Assembly: GCA_947595555.1 (NCBI GenBank)
Contig: CANQES010000028.1
Location: forward strand, 1 to 14,205
DNA length: 14,205 bases
Direction: 5' to 3'
DNA from: an uncultured Clostridia bacterium
GTDB lineage: Bacteria > Bacillota > Clostridia > TANB77 > CAG-508
This document shows positions 1 to 7,820 of this stretch, in pieces. How positions within the stretch are numbered: the first letter of the stretch is position 1; every line of letters starts with the position of its first letter. Under the pieces are notes generated by a model. It ran no database searches. It had not been told where the DNA came from and worked only from the letters and a program-made list of their open reading frames with translations. Position numbers and translations under genes: made by a program.

Positions 1-42
1 AGCTTCAATTATTGCTACCTTTAAATTTTCTTTCTTATTCAT
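1..42 (-). CDS. 5' end of a divergent gene, possibly a TetR-type regulator (partial)
   Basis: Read on the minus strand, the first residues are MNKKENLKVAIIEA, and the gene runs off the left edge. An in-frame ATG also exists at 54, but it lies one base after the GGAGG at 60-56, too close for initiation, so the ATG at 42 is preferred although its spacing is rather long. A short basic start followed by VAIIEA resembles the first helix of TetR/AcrR repressors, which usually continues with A-x-x-L-F. Only 14 codons are visible, so this family call is a guess. It is transcribed away from the surface operon that starts at 207, and the intergenic region carries a direct repeat that could be its operator. 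Confidence 0.4.
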   Translation of the reverse strand, partial: MNKKENLKVAIIEA

Positions 43-84
43 TTCTGTTCTCATACCTCCACATTATATCATGGGGTAAACTTT

Positions 85-125
85 TCATAAAATAATTTCA
101 CAGGGTGATCTTATCATAAAATAAT
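85..125. repeat. Tandem direct repeat in the divergent promoter region
   Basis: The 12-mer TCATAAAATAAT occurs at 85-96 and again at 114-125, offset by 29 bp (close to three helical turns), and both copies are followed by a TCACA-like stretch. It lies between two divergently transcribed genes, upstream of the operon promoter at 147-175. This is the arrangement of a pair of operator sites for a local regulator, but no protein has been tied to it. Confidence 0.45.
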
Positions 126-146
126 CACATTTGTTAATTGAAAAAG

Positions 147-175
147 TTGTAAACTATTATATTTTATGATATAGT
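147..175 (+). promoter_or_regulatory. SigA-type promoter of the surface operon
   Basis: TTGTAA at 147-152 and TATAGT at 170-175 are separated by 17 bp, a good vegetative promoter. The ribosome binding site AAGGGAG at 191-197 and the ATG at 207 follow at normal distances. TTGAAA at 138-143 is an alternative -35 but would need a 21-bp spacer to TATGAT (165-170). Confidence 0.6.
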
Positions 176-206
176 ATATTTAATATTTGTAAGGGAGATT
201 TAAAAA

Positions 207-2048
207 ATGTCTAAAAAAAGAAAAGGAAAACATTATAATAATTCAAGAGCCAAAAGAAAAGAAAAAAATAAAAAACAGCAAGAAGTATCAAATCAACATG
301 AAGACGTTATTCAAGAACAAGAAACAACTACGGAAGAGCAATCAGTTGATGTTGCAGAAGAGGTTATACAAGAAGATATAGAAGAAAGTGACGAAATTCA
401 AAAAAGCGATAATGAAGAAGAAGAGGAAATAGAAGAAACAGGAGAAACAGGAGAAACAAAAGGAAAGAAACGACTTAATAAAAAGAAAGTTGTCATTGTA
501 TTAGCAATAATTATAGCTATTATTGCTAGTATATCACTATTAATTTGGTATTTAATAAATATAGTTTTTGCTATTAAAGATGTAGTACAAGTAGAAGTAG
601 GGACTAAAACACAATTGGAACCAAGGGATTTTTTAAATAATCATGATGCTAAAGGAGATATCAGCATCATTACAGATGTAAGTAACATTGATTTTAATAA
701 AATAGCAGAATATGAAATTGAAGTAGAATTTAACAAAAGGAAATATAAATCTAAACTACAATTTGTTGATACTACACCACCTCAAGTTGAGTTTAAAAAT
801 GTTGTAGCATATATTGATTATGTATTCAATGCGGAGGATTTTATTGCTAATAAAACAGATGTAACGCAAATGACAGTTGAAGTTGAAAATCAACCAAATA
901 TAACTGAATATAAAGAATATCCTATTACTATTATAGTAAAAGATGAGGGAGGAAACGAAACAAGAGGAGATGTAATTTTAAATACTTCGTACATTAAAAG
1001 TGAGTTTGTATTGGAACTTGGACATAAATTGACATATGAGGATTTGTTAGCTAATGTAGAGGCAGATAAACATCTTTTACCACAAAGTGAATTAGATAGA
1101 ATTAGTGGAAGTCCAATTGGAGAATATGAGATAAAAACTGTCAATGGAGGAAGAGAATTTATTACAAAAATTAAAGTGCAGGATACTACACCTCCTAATT
1201 TAGAACTAAAAGATGTCAAAATTTATGATGACCAGACTACACTAGATAAAAGTGCATTTATTAAATCTGTTACAGATGCTTCTGAATACACAACAGAACT
1301 AAAAACACAGATACCTTTTCAGCAAGTTGGAACATATGATATTGAAATAGAGGCTAAAGATGCTTTAGGAAACACTAGCAAACAAATAGCAAAATTAAAT
1401 ATTGTAAAAGATACTGTAGCACCAGTATTTTCAGGATTATCAAATTTGAGTATTGCAAAAAATGCAAATGTGGACTGGAAAAAAGGAGTAACAGCAAGAG
1501 ATGAAAAAGATGGAAATTGTGATTTTACTGTTAATACTTCATCTGCCAATTTAGGTGTAGCGGGTTCTTACACAATAACATATACATCAAAGGATAAAGC
1601 TGGAAATACTTCAACAGGTAGAAGAAAAGTTACTGTTAATCCTGATGCTTCTGATGTTAATGCAAAAGCTCAAGAGTGGCTTGGAAAAACTGGAAGTTCA
1701 CCATTAGCAATTAAAGATTATGTCGCAAATACAATAAAATATAATTCTGCAACAAATCGAAGTACACTTTGGGGTGCATGGATGGGATTTACAACATTAA
1801 GAGGAGACTGCTATGTTCATGCAGCAGTAACTGATATGTTATTAAAGAAAGCAGGATATCAATGCTATATTGTAAATGCAACAGATAGTAGTCATTTTTG
1901 GAATTTGGTTAATGTAGGAGGCTCATGGCGACATTTAGATTCTACGCCACCAAGATATTCAACGCATGGATTAATGACAGATGCTGAAAGAGAAGAGAGC
2001 TTAAATGGAAAAACATGGAATAAAGATGCTTTCCCAAAAGCAGAATAA
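207..2048 (+). CDS. Membrane-anchored transglutaminase-like protein with Ig-like stalk
   Basis: 613 residues. Residues 1-24 are very basic, 25-83 are very acidic, and a single hydrophobic segment spans about 95-121 after a KKRLNKKK stop-transfer-like stretch. The N-terminus is therefore probably cytoplasmic and the rest extracellular. Residues about 125-480 form a series of beta-rich Ig-like units separated by D-T-x-x-P linkers (D188, D326, D402), with K-D-x-x-G-N-T-S strands typical of bacterial surface Ig domains. The C-terminal domain (about 490-600) has the transglutaminase-core pattern: Cys535 in RGDCYVHA, His563 in SSHFWNLV and Asp578 in HLDSTPP, with all three catalytic residues present. 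Such domains act as cysteine proteases, deamidases or crosslinkers; the substrate here is unknown. It is the first gene of an operon with MBOAT and SGNH genes. The ATG at 207 has AAGGGAG nine bases upstream. Confidence 0.85.
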   Translation: MSKKRKGKHYNNSRAKRKEKNKKQQEVSNQHEDVIQEQETTTEEQSVDVAEEVIQEDIEESDEIQKSDNEEEEEIEETGETGETKGKKRLNKKKVVIVLAIIIAIIASISLLIWYLINIVFAIKDVVQVEVGTKTQLEPRDFLNNHDAKGDISIITDVSNIDFNKIAEYEIEVEFNKRKYKSKLQFVDTTPPQVEFKNVVAYIDYVFNAEDFIANKTDVTQMTVEVENQPNITEYKEYPITIIVKDEGGNETRGDVILNTSYIKSEFVLELGHKLTYEDLLANVEADKHLLPQSELDRISGSPIGEYEIKTVNGGREFITKIKVQDTTPPNLELKDVKIYDDQTTLDKSAFIKSVTDASEYTTELKTQIPFQQVGTYDIEIEAKDALGNTSKQIAKLNIVKDTVAPVFSGLSNLSIAKNANVDWKKGVTARDEKDGNCDFTVNTSSANLGVAGSYTITYTSKDKAGNTSTGRRKVTVNPDASDVNAKAQEWLGKTGSSPLAIKDYVANTIKYNSATNRSTLWGAWMGFTTLRGDCYVHAAVTDMLLKKAGYQCYIVNATDSSHFWNLVNVGGSWRHLDSTPPRYSTHGLMTDAEREESLNGKTWNKDAFPKAE

Positions 2049-2069
2049 TAGCATAAAATGGAGTAAGAT

Positions 2070-3437
2070 ATGAATTTAGTATCAGAAAGTTTTATTTGGT
2101 TTATGATAATTACAACAATATTATATTATCTATCACCAAAGAAAGTAAAAAAATATACTTTATTAATGATAAGTGTAATAACACTAGCGTGTTTAGGGTG
2201 GGAAAACCTAGCTTATATCTTGTTTAGTACAATAAGCACGTATTTGGCAGGACTATGCATAGAAAAAGGAAAAAATAAGAAAGCAATTTTGATTGGAACA
2301 GTTGGAATTAATAGTATTATTTTAATTATCATGAAAATTGTTCCTTATATAAATTCAAAACCAGAATTTAATTTAATAGTACCGTTAGGTATATCATATT
2401 ACACATTTCAAGTAATATCATATTTAGTTGATGTGTATAGAGAAAAATACTCGGCGGAAAGGAATTTTTTCCATTTTGCCTTGTATGTTATGTATTTTCC
2501 ATATTTATTTGTAGGACCTATTAATAGATTTGATCAAATAAAACAATCTCTAATCAAAGAAGAAAATAAGAAATTTAATATAGAAAGTTTCTATGAAGGT
2601 ATTTTAAAAATATCAATGGGATTTTTCAAAAAATTAATGGTAGTATCAAGAATTCATGTCATAATAAGTACAATCACAGGTGATATTACTACATATACTG
2701 GAGCTTATGCATTACTTGCAATGATTTTGTATTCTATTGACATTTATGCAGATTTTAGTGGCGCAATTGATATTGTAGTAGGATTTTCAAAAATATTGCA
2801 GATACAATTAACGGCTAACTTTAATCTACCATATTTAGCAACATCAATTAATGATTTTTGGCATAGATGGCATATGTCACTTAGCAGGTGGTTTAAGGAT
2901 TATATATATATTCCTTTAGGAGGTAATCGAAAGGGAAGGGTAAGAGAATATATCAATATATTAATAGTTTTTACTGTGTCAGGGCTTTGGCATGGAGCAA
3001 ATTATATTTTATGGGGAATCTTACATGGAATATTTACTATATTTGATAGATTACGAGGCGATAAAAAAAGAAACAGGCCAATATCTATTGTAGTAACATT
3101 TTTATTAGTATCAATTCTTTGGTCATTTTTTATTTGGCCAGATACAATCACAAGTTTAAAGATGATAGGTTCGTTGTTTACAACATTTAACTATGTAGAT
3201 ATGTTTCAAAATGTCTTACAGCTAGGAATCAATCTACAAAATATAATTCTTCTACTTGGATGTATAATTTTGCTTGTAATAATTGCATTAAATAAATCAT
3301 ACTTAGAAGCAAAAATGCAAAATGCTGATATTACTGTAAAATGTACTATCGTATTTTTATTAATTAGCATTATTTTGATTTTTGGTTGGTATGGAATTGG
3401 TTTTGATATATCACAATTTATTTATAATAAATTTTAA
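2070..3437 (+). CDS. MBOAT-family membrane O-acyltransferase (AlgI/DltB-like)
   Basis: 455 residues with about ten hydrophobic segments. The MBOAT core is clear: NDFWHRWHMSLSRWFKDY followed by IPLGGNRKG, and SGLWHGANYILWG, whose His308 is the expected active-site histidine; His265 and His268 lie in the first motif. VPLGISYYTFQ, and a PYLFVGPINRFD stretch, also match AlgI-type members. The family moves acyl groups across the membrane to extracellular polysaccharides or teichoic acids, usually together with an SGNH-type partner, and such a partner is the next gene. The start follows a GGAG at 2060-2063 and lies 21 bp after the transglutaminase gene, so the two are co-transcribed. The acylated polymer cannot be told from sequence. 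Confidence 0.92.
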   Translation: MNLVSESFIWFMIITTILYYLSPKKVKKYTLLMISVITLACLGWENLAYILFSTISTYLAGLCIEKGKNKKAILIGTVGINSIILIIMKIVPYINSKPEFNLIVPLGISYYTFQVISYLVDVYREKYSAERNFFHFALYVMYFPYLFVGPINRFDQIKQSLIKEENKKFNIESFYEGILKISMGFFKKLMVVSRIHVIISTITGDITTYTGAYALLAMILYSIDIYADFSGAIDIVVGFSKILQIQLTANFNLPYLATSINDFWHRWHMSLSRWFKDYIYIPLGGNRKGRVREYINILIVFTVSGLWHGANYILWGILHGIFTIFDRLRGDKKRNRPISIVVTFLLVSILWSFFIWPDTITSLKMIGSLFTTFNYVDMFQNVLQLGINLQNIILLLGCIILLVIIALNKSYLEAKMQNADITVKCTIVFLLISIILIFGWYGIGFDISQFIYNKF

Positions 3438-3451
3438 AGGTGAAAATAGAA

Positions 3452-4471
3452 ATGAAAAAAGGAATAAAAATACTAAAGGTACTTGTAATAGTTATACTAT
3501 TTATTATGCTTTTGAGTGCTGTTAGCAGATTAGTAGAGCCAAAATATGCGACAGAATTAATAGAAGGACATTTTATTTCAGAATATTATAATGAAGAAAA
3601 AAATCATGAAGTAATTTTTATAGGAGACTGCGAAATGTATTCGAATATATCTCCTATGGAATTGTATAAAACAGAAGGAATAACTTCATTTGTAAGAGGA
3701 ACACCTCAACAGCTAATTTGGCAAAGTAGTGCTATATTGGAAGAAACATTGACTTATGAAAAACCAAAAGTTGTGGTATTAAGTGTTAATTGCTTAAAAT
3801 ATGACAAACCAGTAAGTGAAGCATACAATAGACTTACTATTGATAAAATGAAATGGTCAAAACAGAAAGTTGATATTATTTTATCATCAATGACAGAGGA
3901 AGAGAGTTTCTTATCATATGTTTTTCCATTATTGCGATATCATGCGCGTTGGGAAGAATTAACACAAGAGGATATAAAGTACTTATTTGACAGTAAAGAA
4001 AATACTTATAATGGCTATTTAATGGAAAAAGATATTAGACCTGTCGAAAATCTCCCAACAAAGAGAGAACTTAGTAATTATCAATTTGGAGATATTTGTT
4101 ATACTTATTTGGATAAAATAACAAAACTTTGTAAAGATAATAATATTGAGTTAATACTGGTAAAAGCACCAAGTGTTTATCCATATTGGTATGAGGAATA
4201 TGATAAGCAAATAGAAAATTATGTCGAAAAAAATGGAATAAGGTATATAAATTTTCTTGACATTATTGCAGAGATTGGTATAGATTATAGTAAGGATACT
4301 TATGATAGTGGTATGCATCTAAATTTAACAGGAGCAAGAAAACTTAGTGTTTATTTTGCTAAGATATTGAAAAATGATTATAATTTGACGGACTTTAGAG
4401 ACATTGCTAATGTAAGTGCAATTTATAAAAAGAAGTTAGAAGCATATAACAAAGCAGTATTAGAAAATTAG
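3452..4471 (+). CDS. SGNH-type acyltransferase/esterase partner of the MBOAT protein
   Basis: 339 residues when started at the ATG at 3452, which has AAAGG(TG) nine bases upstream. The in-frame GTG at 3440 has no ribosome binding site and lies only 2 bases after the previous stop. A signal anchor (about residues 6-25) precedes an extracytoplasmic domain. SGNH block I reads FIGDCEMYSNISP, with Cys60 where Ser is the usual nucleophile. Block V is DSGMHLNLTGARKL, with Asp285 and His289 as the expected catalytic pair. SGNH proteins next to MBOAT genes (DltD, AlgJ/AlgX, PatB types) complete transfer of the acyl group to the polymer. A Cys nucleophile is chemically plausible, and conservation of GDCE in relatives would show that it is native rather than a loss. 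The gene sits tightly between the MBOAT gene and a small secreted-protein gene. Confidence 0.82.
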   Translation: MKKGIKILKVLVIVILFIMLLSAVSRLVEPKYATELIEGHFISEYYNEEKNHEVIFIGDCEMYSNISPMELYKTEGITSFVRGTPQQLIWQSSAILEETLTYEKPKVVVLSVNCLKYDKPVSEAYNRLTIDKMKWSKQKVDIILSSMTEEESFLSYVFPLLRYHARWEELTQEDIKYLFDSKENTYNGYLMEKDIRPVENLPTKRELSNYQFGDICYTYLDKITKLCKDNNIELILVKAPSVYPYWYEEYDKQIENYVEKNGIRYINFLDIIAEIGIDYSKDTYDSGMHLNLTGARKLSVYFAKILKNDYNLTDFRDIANVSAIYKKKLEAYNKAVLEN

Positions 4472-4487
4472 AAAGGAATGTTTAGAT

Positions 4488-4994
4488 ATGAAAAAAGGAA
4501 TAATTATTGTTATTATTGTAGTTATACTAGCTGTTATTATAGGAGGTATTGTATTAATAAATTCAAATAATTCATCTAACAATGCAGATGCAATGCAATC
4601 AGAAACTTTTATTTTTAAAATTAATGGACAAGAAGTTAAAATGGGACAAAATTTGTTAGATTTAAATCTACCAGAGACATCTAATGTTTATGAGGCAGAA
4701 AGTTGTGCTTTTGATGGAATTGAGAAAACTTATACTTATGATAATTATGACATTACAACTTGCCCAGAGAATGGTGTTGAGAAGATTTTAAATGTATATA
4801 TATCACATGGTGAAGAGTCAACTCCTGAAGGAATTAGAGTTGGAGATACAGTAGAAGATATGAAGCAAGCTTATGGAGAGGATTTTAAAACAGCCGATGT
4901 TTCTTATATATATACAAAGGGACATACTACTTTAACTTTTGTTACTAATGGTGATGTGATTTCTAGTATCGAGTACAGTTTAATTGCTGATTAG
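4488..4994 (+). CDS. Small membrane-anchored extracytoplasmic protein of unknown function
   Basis: 168 residues. MKKGIIIVIIVVILAVIIGG forms one hydrophobic N-terminal segment with no lipobox Cys, so it should be a signal anchor. A low-complexity Asn/Ser linker follows, then one compact domain (about 42-166). That domain contains INGQEVKMGQNLLDL, a Cys pair (ESCAFDG and ITTCPENG) that could form a disulfide, and TPEGIRVGDTVEDMKQAYG, which resembles the repeat unit of small clostridial secreted proteins. No catalytic motif is visible. AAAGGA lies ten bases before the ATG, and the gap to the SGNH gene is 16 bp, so it belongs to the same operon. It may be an accessory or polymer-binding factor for the acylation pair, but this rests on position only. 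Confidence 0.7.
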   Translation: MKKGIIIVIIVVILAVIIGGIVLINSNNSSNNADAMQSETFIFKINGQEVKMGQNLLDLNLPETSNVYEAESCAFDGIEKTYTYDNYDITTCPENGVEKILNVYISHGEESTPEGIRVGDTVEDMKQAYGEDFKTADVSYIYTKGHTTLTFVTNGDVISSIEYSLIAD

Positions 4995-5005
4995 AGAGAA
5001 AATAT

Positions 5006-5028
5006 TCATATTAGTAATATGGTTTTTT
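5006..5028 (+). terminator. Weak intrinsic terminator after the surface operon
   Basis: CATATT (5007-5012) pairs with AATATG (5016-5021) across an AGT loop, extended by one T-G pair, and is followed by TTTTTT at 5023-5028. The stem is AT-only apart from its end, so termination may be partial. It sits between the intact operon and the accessory island, and the next ribosome binding site (AAGGAG, 5039-5044) begins only ten bases later. Confidence 0.5.
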
Positions 5029-5051
5029 AGGTGATATGAAGGAGAACAATT

Positions 5052-6999
5052 ATGATAGATTTAACACAACAGATGAAAGAGAAAATTGAAGAGTTAAATA
5101 AAAAAGCAGGTAAGAAACTTACTATAGATGAATTGATAAAGTCAGGTGAGTTATCAAATTTAACCTATGAAATATCTTGTAATAGAAAAGGCATAGATAA
5201 ATATGTTTTAATGCATGTTACAGATTATAAACCAAAAGATGATAAAATAAGAACAGTAACCGAAAAAGAAATAAAAGTAAAAGAAGAAACACCTTTTGGA
5301 GAAATTGAATATAGAAACAGAAGAAATACGACTCATTTTACAGTAAATAGCACTGTAACAAGCCATTTTTGGGGAAATTGGGACAATAAACGCTATGCGG
5401 TTATGTCACCGCTAAAAAATTGTTTAGATGAATGTAAGAATGAATTACGGCTCAATAAGAGTAGCAGATTTTTTTGTAAGAGGATCAGCTAAATTAAATA
5501 ACAATGATTGGATATTATGTCCTCAAGAAGAAGTAGACATTATAAAAAAAGAAAATCCAGATGTAAATGTAATAGGATATGAAGGCGAAAATGTAATAAA
5601 TTATACCAACAGATTTATGGAACTATTTGGATATCAAACATTTGAAATGGGTGAACATGGATATATAGAATCATCTGCTTGGGGATTTGAAAAAGAATAT
5701 GAAAACGAATTAATGAATAGGGGAATAGACATAAATTTATTTTCTGTACCCCATTCACTTTCATGGGAAATTTTCATAGAATGGAAATTAATAAAGATAG
5801 ATGAGGCAAATGCACTATATAAATTACTTAAAAATAAAGAACCAGAAATATCAATTGATGAAGTATCAAAAATGTATTGTATTCCTGATATTTATTCTCC
5901 TGGAAGCCCAACTTGTGGCATAGGTTATGAAGATACAAAAGAACAAGCGATAGAACAAGGAGTGGACTTTTTTAAGTATCAGCAACAATTAAGAGAAGAA
6001 TTAATTCCATTAGGAATATCAGATTTACAATTCGAATTTAACCTTTTTGAAGGAAGTACAGAACAAGTAAACAAAAGAATATTAAAGAATATATTTATAG
6101 AAAAATTTTTGGGAACTGATATAACTGAGCAATATGAAGAAGATATGGTTATTACAAATATAAAGAGAATAAAAAGTATAAAAGAGAAAATAAAAAGCGA
6201 AAAACTACATGGAGATAATGAAGCAGAGAAAGTATTAGAATATGCTGTAGAATTTTTAATACAGGATTTACATGAAAGAGGTGAACTGTACAAAGAACAA
6301 AAAGAAGAGAATGGAATAGATTGGACCAGACATCAGCAGACATTAGACAAAATGTTGTTACCTCTAGGTTTAAATTGTAAATGTTTTTTGGGAGACAAAT
6401 ATATTAAAACTAAAGATATATTACAAAAAATAAATAACAATGATATGATTAAGGATTTTATGGCTCAAAACGGAATACAAGAAGTAGAGGGAGAGGATAT
6501 TTTATCAAAATATATAGGTATAAAGGAAAAAGTAAATGAAATAGAAATACAAAAAACAATAGAATTGAATCAAAAAGGAATAGACATATTTGATCCTGAT
6601 ATGTTTGATACTGCATATGAAAATTGTGTAAAAGTAAATGCAATATTAACAGAATTCATAGCTGGTGAATTAACTCCTCAATATAAAGAATACATAGAGA
6701 AAACAGGAAGAAATTGGGAACAATATTTATCAGAATTAAAACCAAGAATGTCTGCAATTGGTATCACATTTGAAGACTTTATGCAAGAGCAAAATAACGA
6801 TAAGTTAATAAAGAAAATGGATAAATTTATAGATGATAGTGTACAACACAGAGAACAAGTATATGATACAAATCAACTAATTGAAACATATCAGAATATT
6901 GGAATTACAATGTCTGAAGCAGATAAATCTTATGAAGCACTTAAAGAAAGTAAAGGGCATGATATAAAAAATGAAAATCAAAAAATCGAAGAATTATAA
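5052..6999 (+). pseudogene. Large protein of module 1, split by a frameshift; function unknown
   Basis: Two overlapping reading frames form one gene. The frame starting at the ATG at 5052 (AAGGAG seven bases upstream) ends at 5492; the continuation is open only from 5428 (TAA at 5413 and TAG at 5425 block it earlier) to 6999. A +1 shift inside 5428-5492, for example one extra A near CTCAATAAG, would give a single protein of about 648 residues, reading NELRL then IRVADFF across the join. No family is recognised. The N-terminal part has HFTVNSTVTSHFWGNWDN and later DWILCPQEEVDII. The C-terminal two thirds are helical, with three related segments starting near 5965, 6319 and 6712 (pattern [DN]-[FW]-x3-Q/L-x2-L-x7-G-[IL]). 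The small gene at 7017 follows within 20 bp. If the frameshift is a sequencing error, the gene is intact. Confidence 0.65.
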
Positions 7000-7016
7000 A
7001 AAGGAGATATTCTTAA

Positions 7017-7460
7017 ATGATTGATGATAAAACAAGAAAAATTTTTTCTGAAATAGATGCTTTTCTTGATATAATAGATGAAAAATATAAAAATAGAATT
7101 CCTATGCAATTGAGAAAATTATATAAAGATGAAAAATTAAAAGATTATATTCCAAAATATGATGCAAATATTCAAATAGAAAAACAAAATATACAAAGAG
7201 AAACTATTGCAATGATTGCCTTATTACATTTGAATTATTGGTGTGATAGTGAAGAAGAAAAAAAGAAGATTAAGGACATACTTAATGAAAATGAGATAAA
7301 ATATCAAAAAGAATTACATGAAAAATATAATCCTGAGGATTTATTTAAAAATAAAAACAAAAAACATGAAGTAGTAGCTCAAGAATTAGCAATGATTGAG
7401 TATAAAGAAACATTTATAAAGAAAGTTATAAATGCAATAAAAAAATTATTTAAACATTAA
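7017..7460 (+). CDS. Small module partner with KYNPEDLF motif and amphipathic tail
   Basis: 147 residues, highly charged, no signal peptide or membrane segment. A helical body (about 1-95) includes KYDANIQIEKQN and LNYW. The motif KYNPEDLFKNKNK follows near residues 102-114, then a linker, then a C-terminal helix KKVINAIKKLFKH that is cationic on one face and hydrophobic on the other. The same order (KYD, then a helical part with NYW, then KYNPDDIF, then a cationic amphipathic tail) is seen in the protein at 10260-10718, so they are paralogs. Both follow a large unidentified gene within about 35 bp. A role as immunity protein, chaperone or membrane anchor for the large partner is possible but unproven. 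GGAG at 7003-7006 serves the ATG. Confidence 0.72.
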   Translation: MIDDKTRKIFSEIDAFLDIIDEKYKNRIPMQLRKLYKDEKLKDYIPKYDANIQIEKQNIQRETIAMIALLHLNYWCDSEEEKKKIKDILNENEIKYQKELHEKYNPEDLFKNKNKKHEVVAQELAMIEYKETFIKKVINAIKKLFKH

Positions 7461-7464
7461 CAGC

Positions 7465-7648
7465 TTAAGTATGCGAAGGAGTTACAGGCTCACGAAAAAA
7501 CATTCACTATGGCAAATATTATTCAAAAAGTACAAAAACCGACTCTTGTTTTAGTGCATAATAAAACACTAGCAGGACAATTATATAGTGAATTCAAAGA
7601 GTTTTTTCCAAAGAATAATGTGGAATACTTTGTATCATATTATGATTA
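7465..7648 (+). pseudogene. uvrB internal fragment 1
   Basis: Translation from 7497 gives KTFTMANIIQKVQKPTLVLV, then HNKTLAGQLYSEFKEFF, then PKNNVEYFVSYYD. This is the Walker A strand-to-helix and following region of excinuclease subunit B. Upstream, 7478-7495 reads GVTGSR in another frame: the Walker A motif, normally G-x-T-G-[ST]-G-K-T, has lost its Gly (Arg instead) and an extra A in the run 7496-7500 shifts the frame. The first 35 or so codons of uvrB and everything after the SYYD position are missing. It starts directly after the small gene ending at 7460 and ends abruptly where a severed tail of another gene begins. It is non-functional and on the same strand as the real uvrB at 14153. 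Confidence 0.9.
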
Positions 7649-7650
7649 AC

Positions 7651-7785
7651 ACCAATAAAAGAAATAAAATAGATATTGAGGAAAAAATAGAAGAAAGTAA
7701 TACCAACAATTTACCTGTAGAAGTGAAAAAAGAGAAGTTTTTTGAAAAAATTGTAAACTTTTTCAAAAAATTGTTTCACTTATAA
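7651..7785 (+). pseudogene. Severed 3' end of a third small-partner gene
   Basis: From 7654 the sequence encodes NKRNKIDIEEKIEES, then a short linker and NLPVEVKKEKFFEKIVNFF plus KKLFHL. It matches the last 44 or so codons of the gene at 10260-10718 (DNA from 10587), about 82% identical by eye, with one codon inserted. The part before it, including the KYNPDDIF motif, is missing: uvrB fragment 1 abuts directly. A GTG-started frame from 7588 reads through the junction, but its first 20 residues are uvrB DNA in the wrong frame and it has no ribosome binding site, so it is not taken as a gene. The piece is the scar of a third copy of the small-partner gene. Confidence 0.8.
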
Positions 7786-7798
7786 AACAATATAAGTG
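7777..7798 (+). other. Hairpin between the severed tail and the module 2 gene
   Basis: CACTTATA (7777-7784) and TATAAGTG (7791-7798) are perfect complements with a six-base loop. No T-run follows, so it is not a clear terminator. It lies six bases before GGGAGG (7804-7809), the ribosome binding site of the 801-residue gene, and could affect its translation or be a terminator relic. Confidence 0.4.
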
Positions 7799-7820
7799 TA
7801 AGAGGGAGGTCTAATATAAA

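Noticed and set aside
890..1549. Minus-strand open frames opposite the transglutaminase-like gene
   Set aside because: They have no ribosome binding site and no domain features, and overlap a gene with clear domains; they are composition shadows.
3440..3451. GTG start for the SGNH gene and TTG start (12864) for the protease-like gene
   Set aside because: Both sit in or before the ribosome binding sites of better-placed ATG codons at 3452 and 12876.
5413..5420. Programmed -1 slippage at A-AAA-AAT
   Set aside because: The continuation is in the +1 frame and is closed by TAA at 5413 and TAG at 5425, so slippage here would not give the long product.
5979..6643. Minus-strand open frames opposite the large module 1 gene
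   Set aside because: Their Leu/Phe/Ser-rich translations are typical of the reverse complement of Lys/Glu-rich coding DNA.
7588..7785. A separate 65-residue protein starting at a GTG
   Set aside because: The first part is out-of-frame uvrB DNA without a ribosome binding site; only the tail from about 7654 is genuine coding homology.
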